A stretch of 34,118 nucleotides of DNA from Sulfuricurvum sp. (GCF_028712165.1 NZ_JAQTQR010000026.1:1-34118); one strand, 5' to 3'. Numbered from the stretch's first letter, positions 25,516 through 34,118 are shown. Notes: generated by a model not told the origin, from the letters alone. A program made the numbers and translations.

Positions 25516-26949
25516 TTAGCGCCCCGCAGGAAGAAGATTGGGTAAGGGAGGTATTTGATCCTGATTCCATCCCCCTCCCAATGCTTTATAAAGTGCAATG
25601 GTCGAAGTAAGTGCATTTTGTTTGGCAATGAGCAGCTGTTGAGAAGCTTGCAGCCATTGTTGTTGGACAAGGAGCATATCACTGTAGGCGATCGTGCCGA
25701 CTTTATAGCGTAGTTTACTCTGCATCAGTGCTTTTTGGATTGCTGCAGTGCGTGCCGTTTGATAGGTAATTTGCTCTTTAGCTTTGGCGGTTTGTCCGAT
25801 AGCATTATCCGTATCGTTAAAAGCACTTACTATGGTTTTCTTATAGATGGCAAGGGTCTGGTTCCGATCGGCTTCTGCGGTTTTGATTTGTCCTGAAATC
25901 AAGCCTGCAGAGAAAATAGGGATACTGATCGACGGTGTTAGTTCCCATATCTTTGCTGGATTGGAGACAAAGTTGCTCAGTTCCATACTTTGAACCCCTA
26001 ACATACCTGTTAGTTTGATACTTGGGAAGTATGCGGCGCGTGCAACACCGATTTGAGCATTTGCCGCAACTAGGTTTTGTTCTGCTGATGCAATATCCGG
26101 ACGTTTGTTCAAAATATCGGAAGGTAAAGATGCCGGGACGTCAGGCAGGAGGATTGTATTTATGTCTGATACGGTAACTCTTGACGGATTGCGTCCCAAT
26201 AAGAGATTAAAGTTTGATTCTTCAGATATTTTAGCGGCTTCAAGCTGGGAGAGCGTTGCTTTAGCGTTTTCCACTTCCGAGAGAGATTGGAGTAAAACAC
26301 TCTCTGCAATAACACCGTGTTTGTACTTAAACTCATTGAGGTTTGCAATCTCCTGCGTAACAGAAAGATTTTCACGTGCCAAATCAATTTGTCCTTGGAT
26401 GGAGGAGAGTTTGATATACGATGCCGCTACATTCGATGCTATGGAGATTTTAAGCGTTTGCGAAGCATATTCAGTGGAGAGGAGTGTTGCACGTGCCGCT
26501 TCGTTCGCACGGCGTACTTTACCGAACAAATCAATTTCATAGCTAACTAACGAAAGAGAAGATGCGTAGGTAGATGTAATCCCTTCACGAAGTTGATAGC
26601 CACCGCTAGAGGCATTATCTACCGACTTTCGGTCTAATGATCCGTTTGCGTTGATTTGTGGGTATAGATACGATTTCGCTTGATCGAATTTTCCTAAAAT
26701 TGCATCTACAGAGGCTTGGGAAGCCTGGATGTCATAATTTGATATGAGGGCATTTTCTACAGACTGTGTCAAAACGGGATCATTAAACTGTTTCCACCAC
26801 TGTGTATCGATCGTACTCATAGCTGTTTTGTTAACATCGTTATAGATAAATGTTTCGGGAGCATTCACTTCAGGACGTTCGTAATCGGGACCGATTGCAC
26901 ATCCTCCTAGTAGTCCTGCGAGGATGAGTGAGAGGGATATTCTATTCAT
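25516..26949 (-). CDS. RND efflux outer-membrane channel lipoprotein (OprM/NodT family)
   Basis: This 477-residue protein begins MNRISLSLILAGLLGGC, a lipoprotein signal with lipobox LGGC (Cys17), followed by the family mark AIGPDYERPEV. It carries two repeats of the OEP domain (about 55-245 and 265-460) with long coiled helices, typical of a trimeric channel spanning outer membrane and periplasm. I chose the ATG at 26947-26949 because it starts the signal peptide; an open frame upstream runs into the pump gene and is not used. The start overlaps the RND pump stop by 8 bases. Confidence 0.93.
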   Translation of the reverse strand: MNRISLSLILAGLLGGCAIGPDYERPEVNAPETFIYNDVNKTAMSTIDTQWWKQFNDPVLTQSVENALISNYDIQASQASVDAILGKFDQAKSYLYPQINANGSLDRKSVDNASSGGYQLREGITSTYASSLSLVSYEIDLFGKVRRANEAARATLLSTEYASQTLKISIASNVAASYIKLSSIQGQIDLARENLSVTQEIANLNEFKYKHGVIAESVLLQSLSEVENAKATLSQLEAAKISEESNFNLLLGRNPSRVTVSDINTILLPDVPASLPSDILNKRPDIASAEQNLVAANAQIGVARAAYFPSIKLTGMLGVQSMELSNFVSNPAKIWELTPSISIPIFSAGLISGQIKTAEADRNQTLAIYKKTIVSAFNDTDNAIGQTAKAKEQITYQTARTAAIQKALMQSKLRYKVGTIAYSDMLLVQQQWLQASQQLLIAKQNALTSTIALYKALGGGWNQDQIPPLPNLLPAGR

Positions 26950-29900
26950 GAATGACTCCTTTGTCCGGGGCAATTTTTTCTTTGATGGTTGAAACCCAAT
27001 AATACAAGAAAGGGATGAAATAACGCTCGATAAAGGTTGCCGCCAGCATACCGCCAAACATGGCTATCCCTATCGAGAAACGTCCGGCTGCTCCGGCACC
27101 TGAACTGAAAATCAGTGGAAGCATCCCCGCTAAGAAAGCAAACGAGGTCATCATCATAGGACGATAACGAAGACGTGCCGCTTCCATTGCCGAATCGTAG
27201 ATACTTTTACCCATATGGCGCTGTTCTTCAGCAAACTCGACGACCAAAATCGCATTTTTGGCTGAGAGAGCAATAAGGGTGAGTAACCCAATTTGGAAAA
27301 AGACGTTGTTGTTAAGAAACGGAATAAGCCATACTACCGTATAAGCCCCCATAATACCATACGGTACGGCAAGCATAATAGAGATAGGCAATGTCCATCT
27401 CTCATACAGTGCCGCAAGGATTAAATAAACCATAACCAATGCAAATGCCATAATCATTAATGCTTTTGAACCGACGAGTTTCTCTTGGAGATATAACCCT
27501 TCCCAATCGTAGCTCATGCTAGAAGGGAGTATGGTGTCCCCTTTATTTTCCAAAATCTTGATGATATCGCCTGAACTGTATCCTGGAGCAGGAGAACCCA
27601 TAACGGTAGTACAGAGAACACCGTTAAAATGCTCAATGGATGAAGGTGCACTGGACATTTTGGCCGTAACAACCGATGAGAGCGGTACAAGCTGACCGCT
27701 AGAAGAACGAACCCATGCACGTCCGATGTCTTCAGGCGTTGCTCTATAAGGCGAATCCGCTTGCATTTGTACCCAGTAGGTTTTACCGTTTTTGTCAAAT
27801 TGGTTAACGTACATCGCCCCGATCGTTGATTGAAGTGTTTGGTACACATCACTGATAGAGAGCCCCATCATTTTAGCTTTTTCACGATTCACTTCAATTG
27901 ATAGTGTCGGAGTATTAATGTTCATCGTTGTGATCGGATTTTTGATACTTGGGTCGTTACGCAAGTTACCGACAAAATCATTCGTTGCTTCGGCAAGTTT
28001 TTTAAAATCATTGCTACCCGGCTGTAACAATCGCATAACGAACATATCTGACGGTCCCATACCTCGGATAGGCGGCGGCGGCATCGCAAATACTTTTGCC
28101 TCTTTGATACTGCCGTATTTCGGCCCCAATGATCCGAGAATACCGAACACTTTGAGTTCTTTGGTCGTTCGTTCATCCCACGGTTTTAGCCGCGTAAAGA
28201 CAACGGCAGAATTCGGTTCTTGAGAAAAGGTGAGGATATTGATTCCGGTAATAGCGGTAAATTTGGAAACCCCTTCTTGTTGAGCTAAAATCGCTTCTAC
28301 CTGTTTAACCACTTCTAGGGTACGATTGGCCGTTGCTCCGTCAGGAAGGTTAATACTGGTAATAAAATACCCCTGATCCTCCATCGGTAAAAAGGCAGTT
28401 GGCAGTGTTTTATGGAAAAAACCGATAAAAAAGTAGGTTGAGAGGTAGATGACTAAAAATATCAACGATTTACGGATCATGAAGCCGGAACGACGGACAT
28501 AGTTGTCGGTCATTTTTCCGAAAGCACGGTTAAACCAACGGAAAAAGGCTGCAGGTTCTTTTTCATGATGTTTGAGCAGCAATGCTCCGATAGCAGGGGC
28601 AAACGTTAATGCCATGAACCCTGAGAAAACAACGGAAATGGCGATAGTTGCTGCGAATTGTTTGTAGAGTTGACCGGTCATCCCGCCCATAAACGTAGCA
28701 GGAATAAAGACGGCACACATAACCAATACGATTGCGACGACGGGACCTGAAATCTGTCCCATCGCTTTGATTGCCGCTTCTCGTGGAGAGAGTTTTTCGT
28801 GTTGGAGTATCCGCTCCATATTTTCAATGACAACGATGGCATCATCAACAACAATTCCAATGGCAAGAACCAGCCCGAAAAGGGTAAGGGTGTTGATCGA
28901 ATATCCCAACAGATACATACCGATAAAGGCTCCTGTAAGTGCGATCGGGATTGACATGATCGGGATCATCGCAGCTCGGGAACTTTGCAGAAAGAGGTAA
29001 ATAACCATACTAACCAAAATAATAGAGGCTAGAAGAGTAAAAAGGACCTCTTCAATCGAGATTTTAACGAAATCGGTCGTATCATAAGGGATATCGTATG
29101 CGATTCCGTTAGGAAACTTTTTGGAGAGCTTTTCCATTTTGGCCGCAACGGCAGCCGAGGTATCGAGTGCATTTGCATTGACATCGGCAAAAACACCGAT
29201 CATCGCTGCAGGTTTTCCGTTCACCCGCCCGAAAAATTCATAGTTTTGGCTTCCGAGTTCAACACGGGCAACGTCTCGTAAACGGATCATAGACCCGTCA
29301 CCTTTTGCCCGAACGATGATATTCTGGAACTCTTCAGGAGTTGAGAAACGCCCTTTTGAAGTGAGCTGCATTGTCCACATCTGTGCATCATCGGTAGGGG
29401 CTTGTCCCAAACGTCCCGGAGAGACTTGAAGATTTTGATCCTTGATTGCAGCAGCAATTTCAGAAGTACTTACCCCTAAAGATGCCATTTTGTCAGGATT
29501 GAGCCAGACACGCATCGCATAATCACGCTGCCCGAAAATCTGTGAACGTCCTGCTCCGGGGATTTTTTTGATCTCATCGATGAGGTTAGCCGAAATATAG
29601 TTACTGATTTGGGTTGAATCATAGCTTCCATCCGGTGACGTGATTGCAACCAATAACAAAATATCAGATGTTTTTTTCTGGACGGTTACTCCTAAATCAC
29701 GAGTCGTTTGGGGAAGTTGTGCGATTACAGAGTTGATTCGGTTTTGGACATCGACGGCTGCCAGGTCTTGGTTGACACCGATATTGAATGTACAGGTAAT
29801 TGTGGCAGTTCCAGGAAGGGCTGCTGCTTTCGAAGACATATACATTAAACCATCTGCACCAGAGATTTGAGACTCCAGCGGGGTGAGAATATTGTTCGCA

Positions 29901-30073
29901 ATGGTTTGTGCGTCAGCACCCGGATACTGTGCCGTAACGACAACGGTAGGGGGTGTTAGATTCGGCAGCTGTGAGATAGGTAGCGTTTTAATCGCTACAA
30001 ATCCTAGCAGCATGATAATCATCGCAATAACAGCCGATAGAATAGGGCGGTTGATAAAATATTTACTAAACAT
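26942..30073 (-). CDS. RND multidrug efflux permease (HAE1/AcrB family)
   Basis: This 1043-residue inner-membrane proton antiporter exports drugs and other amphiphiles. It begins FSKYFINRPILSAVIAMIIML, typical of the family. Twelve TM helices and two large periplasmic loops are expected. The proton-relay residues are visible: Asp410-Asp411 in GIVVDDAIVVIEN, and a lysine in SAKNAILVVEFAEE. Length matches AcrB/MexB (about 1045). It lies 2 bases after the membrane fusion protein gene and overlaps the channel gene by 8 bases, forming a complete tripartite pump. Confidence 0.97.
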   Translation of the reverse strand: MFSKYFINRPILSAVIAMIIMLLGFVAIKTLPISQLPNLTPPTVVVTAQYPGADAQTIANNILTPLESQISGADGLMYMSSKAAALPGTATITCTFNIGVNQDLAAVDVQNRINSVIAQLPQTTRDLGVTVQKKTSDILLLVAITSPDGSYDSTQISNYISANLIDEIKKIPGAGRSQIFGQRDYAMRVWLNPDKMASLGVSTSEIAAAIKDQNLQVSPGRLGQAPTDDAQMWTMQLTSKGRFSTPEEFQNIIVRAKGDGSMIRLRDVARVELGSQNYEFFGRVNGKPAAMIGVFADVNANALDTSAAVAAKMEKLSKKFPNGIAYDIPYDTTDFVKISIEEVLFTLLASIILVSMVIYLFLQSSRAAMIPIMSIPIALTGAFIGMYLLGYSINTLTLFGLVLAIGIVVDDAIVVIENMERILQHEKLSPREAAIKAMGQISGPVVAIVLVMCAVFIPATFMGGMTGQLYKQFAATIAISVVFSGFMALTFAPAIGALLLKHHEKEPAAFFRWFNRAFGKMTDNYVRRSGFMIRKSLIFLVIYLSTYFFIGFFHKTLPTAFLPMEDQGYFITSINLPDGATANRTLEVVKQVEAILAQQEGVSKFTAITGINILTFSQEPNSAVVFTRLKPWDERTTKELKVFGILGSLGPKYGSIKEAKVFAMPPPPIRGMGPSDMFVMRLLQPGSNDFKKLAEATNDFVGNLRNDPSIKNPITTMNINTPTLSIEVNREKAKMMGLSISDVYQTLQSTIGAMYVNQFDKNGKTYWVQMQADSPYRATPEDIGRAWVRSSSGQLVPLSSVVTAKMSSAPSSIEHFNGVLCTTVMGSPAPGYSSGDIIKILENKGDTILPSSMSYDWEGLYLQEKLVGSKALMIMAFALVMVYLILAALYERWTLPISIMLAVPYGIMGAYTVVWLIPFLNNNVFFQIGLLTLIALSAKNAILVVEFAEEQRHMGKSIYDSAMEAARLRYRPMMMTSFAFLAGMLPLIFSSGAGAAGRFSIGIAMFGGMLAATFIERYFIPFLYYWVSTIKEKIAPDKGVIHE

Positions 30074-30075
30074 AA

Positions 30076-31206
30076 TTATTTCGTATTCGGAATCACTTCC
30101 GCTCCCGGTTTGAGTTTAGGAAGTCCGTCTGCCGCAATTTTGTCTCCTGCATTGACCCCGCTCTCTATAAGAATGTTTTCGCCTACCCATTCTCCAGCAA
30201 CAACCGGTTTTGGAGTTACAGTGTTGTTTGCTTCAATTCCGTAGACAAATTTCCCTTGCGGACCGGTGAGAAGTGTTTTTTGAGGAATGTACAAGGCGTT
30301 ATTCCATTCCATTCCTTTCACTTTTACATGAACAAATTGTCCAGGTAGAAGTTTATGGTCGCTGTTGTCAATCACGGCACGATACGTGATATTTCCGGTA
30401 GTTGAATCAATGAACGGTGCAATGAAATTGATTGAACCTTTACGGGCTAATGTTGTTCCGTCGCTGAGGGTCAATTCGATTTCGTATTTTCCGTCTTTAG
30501 GAGCGGTGAGTTTACCGCTGGCAATCGCATTTTGTCGGGCAATTTTTTCGTTTTCGCTAAAGGTAAAGTTGACGTACATCGGATCGGTTTGATAAACGGT
30601 TGTCAGCAATCCGTTTGCTCCCGCAGCTACGTATGTACCGACATCCATTTTGGATTTATCGACAAAACCGCTGATCGGAGAGGTGACGGTAGTATAGCTG
30701 AAATTGAGCTTGGCTTGGTCGAGTGAGGCTTTTGCCGCGGATACGGCTGCAGCGGTATTTCGCTCATTTGCGACAGCCGTATCCAAATCTTGTTGACTCG
30801 CGGCATTTGCATCAGCGAGAGGTTTGATACGGTTTAATACTGCTTTCGCATTGGTATAGTTGGCGGATGCGAGCTCATAGGCTGCTTTGGCACTATCAAG
30901 GGAGTTTTTCAAGTCACTCGGATCGATAACAAATAAAGTTTCCCCTTTTTTGACAAAGGACCCTTCTGTATATGCACGTTTTTGGAGATAGCCGTTTACC
31001 CGTGCAAAAATTTGTACGGTATTAAACGCCTGTGTTTGTCCGGTTGCTTGTAAAACAGCAGGAAAATTGCCTGTTTTGACTTCGGTTGCGGTTACTGGGA
31101 CCGGACCTTCCGGCGGTTTATCCATTCCGGCTGCTTTGGGACGTTCACATCCGCTTAATGCGAGCAATAAAACAGATGATAGGGCAAGAGAAGAGATGCG
31201 ATTCAT
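30076..31206 (-). CDS. RND efflux membrane fusion protein (AcrA/MexA family)
   Basis: This 376-residue periplasmic adaptor is anchored by a lipoprotein signal (lipobox LSGC, Cys20). It has lipoyl-like halves (VQIFARVNGYLQKRAYTEGSFVKKGETLF and SPISGFVDKSKMDVGTYV) flanking a helical hairpin, then beta-barrel and membrane-proximal domains (FTFSENEKIARQ; LLPGQFVHVKVKG). It links the RND pump to the outer channel. The ATG at 31204-31206 overlaps the marR stop by 4 bases. An open frame further upstream lies within marR and is not the start. Confidence 0.95.
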   Translation of the reverse strand: MNRISSLALSSVLLLALSGCERPKAAGMDKPPEGPVPVTATEVKTGNFPAVLQATGQTQAFNTVQIFARVNGYLQKRAYTEGSFVKKGETLFVIDPSDLKNSLDSAKAAYELASANYTNAKAVLNRIKPLADANAASQQDLDTAVANERNTAAAVSAAKASLDQAKLNFSYTTVTSPISGFVDKSKMDVGTYVAAGANGLLTTVYQTDPMYVNFTFSENEKIARQNAIASGKLTAPKDGKYEIELTLSDGTTLARKGSINFIAPFIDSTTGNITYRAVIDNSDHKLLPGQFVHVKVKGMEWNNALYIPQKTLLTGPQGKFVYGIEANNTVTPKPVVAGEWVGENILIESGVNAGDKIAADGLPKLKPGAEVIPNTK

Positions 31207-31664
31207 TCGGATTCCTTTGTAGTGTAGTTTAGTGTTAGGCACATTTGTTTTAAGACACGCAGAGTGATGGCGAGTTCTTCCGGATCGATTCCTCGATGGA
31301 GATCGCATGTTGCTTGAGCTAAAACATCCATCGTCGGTTTTTCAAGATCGATTCCCTGGGGGGTCAGAGTGACGAGATTGCATCGCTTATCCTGACAATC
31401 GGTCGCTCTTTGTATAAGTGAACGTTTTTCCAAACCTGCGATTAGACGTGTGACACTGGTTTTGTCTTTGCCGACGAAATCGGCAATATTTTGTTGGGTT
31501 GAACTTCCTTCTTTCCATAAAACGACCATCACTTTGAACTGCTCGATCGTCATATCGATTCCGTGAAGAGCGAGTTGACGAGAGAGATAGTTTCGTGCGG
31601 CCATAGCGGAGAGATTAGTTAGACATCCCAGCGACTCTTCAGTAGGGCATTCGCATCGATTCAT
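31203..31664 (-). CDS. MarR family transcriptional regulator of the efflux operon
   Basis: This 153-residue protein is a winged-helix dimer. The DNA-binding part is STQQNIADFVGKDKTSVTRLIAGLEKRSLIQRA, followed by the wing DCQDKRCNLVTLTPQG. I chose the ATG at 31662-31664, as AGGAG lies 7 bases upstream; an in-frame ATG further back falls within the probable operator. MarR proteins repress until a ligand or oxidant releases them. The cysteine-containing N-terminus (NRCECP) and wing (DCQDKRC) leave thiol sensing open. As the first gene of the pump operon it probably represses its own promoter. Confidence 0.92.
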   Translation of the reverse strand: MNRCECPTEESLGCLTNLSAMAARNYLSRQLALHGIDMTIEQFKVMVVLWKEGSSTQQNIADFVGKDKTSVTRLIAGLEKRSLIQRATDCQDKRCNLVTLTPQGIDLEKPTMDVLAQATCDLHRGIDPEELAITLRVLKQMCLTLNYTTKESE

Positions 31665-31679
31665 AAATAAACTCCTGAA

Positions 31680-31697
31680 TAGTTGCATATACAACTA
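31680..31697. promoter_or_regulatory. Palindromic MarR operator
   Basis: TAGTTG (31680-31685) and CAACTA (31692-31697) form an 18-base palindrome around CATATA, with one mismatched pair in the core. The size and AT-rich core fit MarR-family operators. It lies just downstream of the predicted start of the marR operon, where a bound dimer would block transcription. Confidence 0.7.
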
Positions 31698-31706
31698 ATT
31701 GTGCGA

Positions 31707-31735
31707 ATTGTAGGATAACGAGACTGATATGTCAA
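31707..31735 (-). promoter_or_regulatory. Sigma-70 promoter of the marR-efflux operon
   Basis: On the minus strand TTGACA (31730-31735) and TACAAT (31707-31712) are separated by exactly 17 bases. The expected start is near 31699, directly beside the palindrome, giving a leader of about 35 bases. Confidence 0.78.
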
Positions 31736-31782
31736 GAGAAATTTGTTAATAATATGAATGCATGACTTTCGATTCAATGCGT

Positions 31783-31788
31783 TATAAT
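31783..31788 (+). promoter_or_regulatory. -10 box for the polysaccharide deacetylase gene
   Basis: A perfect TATAAT in GCGTTATAATCC, 27 bases before the chosen ATG at 31816. Because it would lie inside a longer open frame starting at 31762, it supports the downstream start. Confidence 0.5.
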
Positions 31789-31815
31789 CCGAGCAATTTT
31801 TTTAGGGTGGTTTGT

Positions 31816-32610
31816 ATGTTTCGTTTTGTGTTGGTTTGGATGGTATTTATCAGCGGGTTATGGGGTGTTACGATCGATAAGAAAGTCCCTATTCTGTGCT
31901 ATCACCGTTTTGGTACTGAGGTTGTCGATTCTATGACGATTAAAACTTCCGCATTTAGCGAGCAGATGGAGTGGCTTAAAACAAACGGTTATACGGTTAT
32001 CCCTCTTGATACGGCAGCTGCATATCTGGAAGGAAAGGTTAAAGCGATCCCTGCAAAATCGGTTGTTATCACGGTCGATGACGGGCATAAGAGCGTTTAT
32101 ACCGATTTGGCTCCGATCGTCAGAAAATACAAAATTCCGGTGACACTGTTTATCTATCCGAGTGCTATTTCCAATGCCAAATATGCGATGACGTGGGATC
32201 AGCTGCATGAACTCGAATCGACAAAACTTTTCCATGTGGAGTCCCATACATACTGGCATCCGAATTTCAAACATGAAAAGAAAAACCTCTCACCCGAAGA
32301 GTATGCCAAGTTTGTCGATAAACAGCTCGGCGGTGCGAAGAAAAAACTCGAAGAGAAGATGGGCCATCCGATCAAATATCTCGCATGGGTATTCGGTATT
32401 TACGATGATGCATTGCTCGTTGATGCTAAAAAAGCAGGCTATGAAATGGCGTTTACAATTGATCGTCGTCATGCTGCTTCGAGTGCTAACATAATGGCTG
32501 AGGGTCGCTATATGGTAATTAGCAAACACACGATCAAAGATTTTGAGCACATGGTGGACGGGAGTGAAGATCGGATGCCTAAAGATAAAAAAGAAGTTAT
32601 TGCGTATTGA
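31816..32610 (+). CDS. Secreted polysaccharide deacetylase (NodB-like)
   Basis: This 264-residue protein has a signal peptide (MFRFVLVWMVFISGLWG). The carbohydrate esterase family 4 fold follows: PILCYHRFG, the metal and catalytic aspartates Asp88-Asp89 in ITVDDGHKS, and the metal-binding H144-x3-H148 in ESHTYWHPN. Such enzymes remove N-acetyl groups from surface or wall glycans. The central motif is T-V-D-D-G instead of the common T-F-D-D-G. The ATG at 31816 has an AGGGTGG site and a signal peptide directly after it. It is divergent from the marR operon. Confidence 0.88.
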   Translation: MFRFVLVWMVFISGLWGVTIDKKVPILCYHRFGTEVVDSMTIKTSAFSEQMEWLKTNGYTVIPLDTAAAYLEGKVKAIPAKSVVITVDDGHKSVYTDLAPIVRKYKIPVTLFIYPSAISNAKYAMTWDQLHELESTKLFHVESHTYWHPNFKHEKKNLSPEEYAKFVDKQLGGAKKKLEEKMGHPIKYLAWVFGIYDDALLVDAKKAGYEMAFTIDRRHAASSANIMAEGRYMVISKHTIKDFEHMVDGSEDRMPKDKKEVIAY

Positions 32611-32615
32611 GTTGT

Positions 32616-32621
32616 TATAAT
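32616..32621 (+). promoter_or_regulatory. Candidate -10 box for the membrane protein gene
   Basis: A perfect TATAAT lies 38 bases before the TTG start at 32660. A short A/T inverted pair (TAGTTT and AAACTA) follows directly and could pair weakly. Confidence 0.4.
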
Positions 32622-32659
32622 ATCTAGTTTAAAAAACTAAATAATAACGGAAAATAATT

Positions 32660-33520
32660 TTGAATCAAGAGATTACTATACCTAAGAGACCGTGGACGAT
32701 TAAATGGGCAGTAGGAATTTTAGTATTTTTCACCATTATAGGTAATATTTATGCTATGTCTGAAGGTAGGATGAAGCCTGTTTCATTTATTGGTGCTGCT
32801 GCAATAATGATTTCTATTTTTGCGATTTGGCAAGGAAGAAAATGGGGCAAAAATCTTTTATTTTTATATTTTATGCTCTTTTTACCGTTGCTCATATGGC
32901 TTACTGGAATATGGATGATTTCACCTGAGTATCATTGGCGATTTAGTTTTAAATATGTGTATGCCTTGGTCGGAACAGGAGCGCTTGTACTATCCGTATT
33001 TATGACGTTTATGAAACCATCAGATGAATGGTTCGCTTCGATGAATGGAGAACAATTTTATGAACAATCGCAACGGTCATGGCATTTTCAGCTTACTCTG
33101 ATTGTGATCTCTATAGGACTTGGTTTTGTGCTAATAACATTAAATGCTATGTTGGTGGATTTTCATACTATAGAAAAACAACTAATGATGAATGCTTCGA
33201 CTTATTATTCAAAGCTTGCCGTCTTATTGACTTTTGAAAGCCTTAATTTTCTCGTTGGAGCAATGGTGGCATTATTTCCATTTGCATTGATAATGGGATA
33301 TTGGAAGAAAGAAAATATATTTTTTATGACCCGTTTAATAACCATGGGGGCAATATTGCCTGTATTGGCTTTTCCAGTCGGTAAAACACTTTTTCTCTTT
33401 GGTGTGTTTTTCTTTTCTAAAGTTTTGATTCTCGGAGTTGTCACATATTTCGGATTACGCTTTGGAATGTGGACCGCGCGTTATTTCAATACATTAAGAG
33501 TGCCGATAGAGATAAAATAA
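32660..33520 (+). CDS. Hypothetical multi-pass membrane protein, AT-rich
   Basis: This 286-residue protein has about eight hydrophobic segments, for example WAVGILVFFTIIGNIYAM near 15-32, LFLYFMLFLPLLIWLTGIW near 73-91, LTLIVISIGLGFVLITL near 147-163 and FPVGKTLFLFGVFFFSKVLIL near 236-256. No conserved functional motif or recognised domain is seen. It starts at TTG (32660-32662). The DNA is visibly richer in A and T than its neighbours, with many TTT and ATA codons, which could mean recent acquisition or low constraint. It has its own -10 box and no coupled neighbour. Confidence 0.7.
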   Translation: MNQEITIPKRPWTIKWAVGILVFFTIIGNIYAMSEGRMKPVSFIGAAAIMISIFAIWQGRKWGKNLLFLYFMLFLPLLIWLTGIWMISPEYHWRFSFKYVYALVGTGALVLSVFMTFMKPSDEWFASMNGEQFYEQSQRSWHFQLTLIVISIGLGFVLITLNAMLVDFHTIEKQLMMNASTYYSKLAVLLTFESLNFLVGAMVALFPFALIMGYWKKENIFFMTRLITMGAILPVLAFPVGKTLFLFGVFFFSKVLILGVVTYFGLRFGMWTARYFNTLRVPIEIK

Positions 33521-33538
33521 AATACAGCCTCACAACGC

Positions 33539-33544
33539 TATAAT
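33539..33544 (+). promoter_or_regulatory. Candidate -10 box for the aminotransferase gene
   Basis: TATAAT in CGCTATAATATATC, 33 bases before the TTG start at 33577. No -35 is seen. Confidence 0.45.
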
Positions 33545-33576
33545 ATATCTCTTAATTCCATTACAAAGACTGTCCT

Positions 33577-34118
33577 TTGCATTTTGAACCGTATCCATTT
33601 GAAAAACTGACTCAACTTTTAGAGGGGATCACCCCGAATCTTGCATATTCACCTATCGCATTGACCATCGGTGAACCGCAGTTTGAGACCCCTGCATTTA
33701 TCCAAAAATCATTAGCAAAGCATTCCGAAGAGCTTCGCCGTTACCCGAAAACGGCAGGAGAAACATATCTAAACGACTCGATGCGCGGTTTTGTAGAGAG
33801 CCGTTTTGGTGTCAAGCTCAAACCCAATGAATTGATCAGCAGTTTCGGGACACGGGAAGTGCTTTTTAATTTTCCACAATATTATCTGTTCGATAAACCC
33901 AATGCGGTGATGGCCTATACAAATCCGTTTTATCAGATTTACGAGGGTGCGGCCATCGCGTCGCGTGCTAAAGTTATTCATCTGAATCTGACCGAAGCAA
34001 ATGGATTCAAACCGATCATCAACGAGACAGAGTTAGCGGAATGCGATCTCGTGATTTTGAACTTCCCGAACAATCCGACGGCATCAGTCCTCACTCTTGA
34101 AGAACTGGGTATATGGGT
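33577..34118 (+). CDS. Class I/II aminotransferase, succinyl-diaminopimelate transaminase-like (3' partial)
   Basis: The frame is open from the TTG at 33577 to the window edge (180 codons), so the C-terminus with the PLP lysine is missing. The N-terminus HFEPYPFEKLTQLL, then LTIGEPQFETPAFI, RRYPKTAGETYL, the GTREVLFNF cofactor loop, NPFYQIYEGAA and LNFPNNPTA are typical of fold-type I aminotransferases. The closest pattern I know is the DapC/succinyldiaminopimelate transaminase group of Campylobacterota, in lysine and peptidoglycan precursor synthesis. The ribosome site is weak and the exact start uncertain. An alternative is another amino-acid transaminase of the same class. Confidence 0.82.
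   Translation, partial: MHFEPYPFEKLTQLLEGITPNLAYSPIALTIGEPQFETPAFIQKSLAKHSEELRRYPKTAGETYLNDSMRGFVESRFGVKLKPNELISSFGTREVLFNFPQYYLFDKPNAVMAYTNPFYQIYEGAAIASRAKVIHLNLTEANGFKPIINETELAECDLVILNFPNNPTASVLTLEELGIW

Noticed and set aside
31207-31308. Extended N-terminus of the membrane fusion protein
   Set aside because: The extension lies in another frame of marR, and a lipoprotein signal begins at the chosen ATG.

Overview
The window looks like a chromosomal stretch from a member of the Campylobacterota (Epsilonproteobacteria), most like the Sulfuricurvum/Sulfurimonas group. This rests on remembered family features, not on a database search. The signs are a compact genome of moderate GC, genes joined by 1-4 base overlaps, promoters that often show only a TATAAT-like -10 box, the order ileS - small membrane ORF - gatA - guaB, an RND family exporter beside a thioredoxin-like protein, and a CinA protein with an eroded N-terminus. 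No phage, insertion sequence or CRISPR array is visible.

Layout. Positions 1-2027 (+) hold the end of a glutaminase/nitrilase-type NAD synthetase relative, mtnN and a TtcA-like tRNA thiolase. Positions 2022-5557 (-) are an apparent operon of a thioredoxin-like secreted protein, an MMPL/RND exporter and mutY. A YigZ/IMPACT protein (+) then converges on a lemA-DUF3137 pair (-). Positions 7921-10631 (+) carry two small unknown proteins, a MoxR-type AAA+ ATPase and a von Willebrand A protein. Positions 10692-11247 (-) are a six-gene tRNA operon (Lys-Glu-Val-Asp-Val-Asp) with a consensus promoter and a tandem duplication of the Val-Asp pair. A cinA relative (-) follows.

Positions 12520-18203 (+) encode isoleucyl-tRNA synthetase, a 41-residue membrane protein, GatA and IMP dehydrogenase. 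Positions 18304-24324 (+) are a tightly packed six-gene group: metY, metX, xseB, a nitrilase homologue without its catalytic Lys and Cys, a 7TMR-DISM histidine kinase and a ThiF/MoeB-like adenylating protein. Two minus-strand lipoprotein genes follow, a cytochrome c and an Ala/Glu/Pro-rich 75-residue protein. Positions 25516-31664 (-) are a complete tripartite efflux operon under a MarR regulator: marR, membrane fusion protein, RND pump and outer-membrane channel. A palindromic operator lies just downstream of its promoter. The right end (+) has a polysaccharide deacetylase, an unknown AT-rich multi-pass membrane protein and the start of a class I/II aminotransferase of the succinyl-diaminopimelate transaminase type.

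How the genes fit together. metY and metX make homocysteine from homoserine and sulfide, and the ThiF-like protein in the same transcript hints at a sulfur-carrier route. mtnN recycles methylthioadenosine and S-adenosylhomocysteine and may also serve futalosine-dependent menaquinone synthesis. I saw no clearly new multi-gene system. The best leads are the metY-metX-thiF operon with its embedded pseudo-nitrilase and sensor kinase, the MoxR/VWA locus whose metallopeptidase motif is lost, the 41-residue coupled membrane protein, and a TtcA homologue missing one cluster cysteine.
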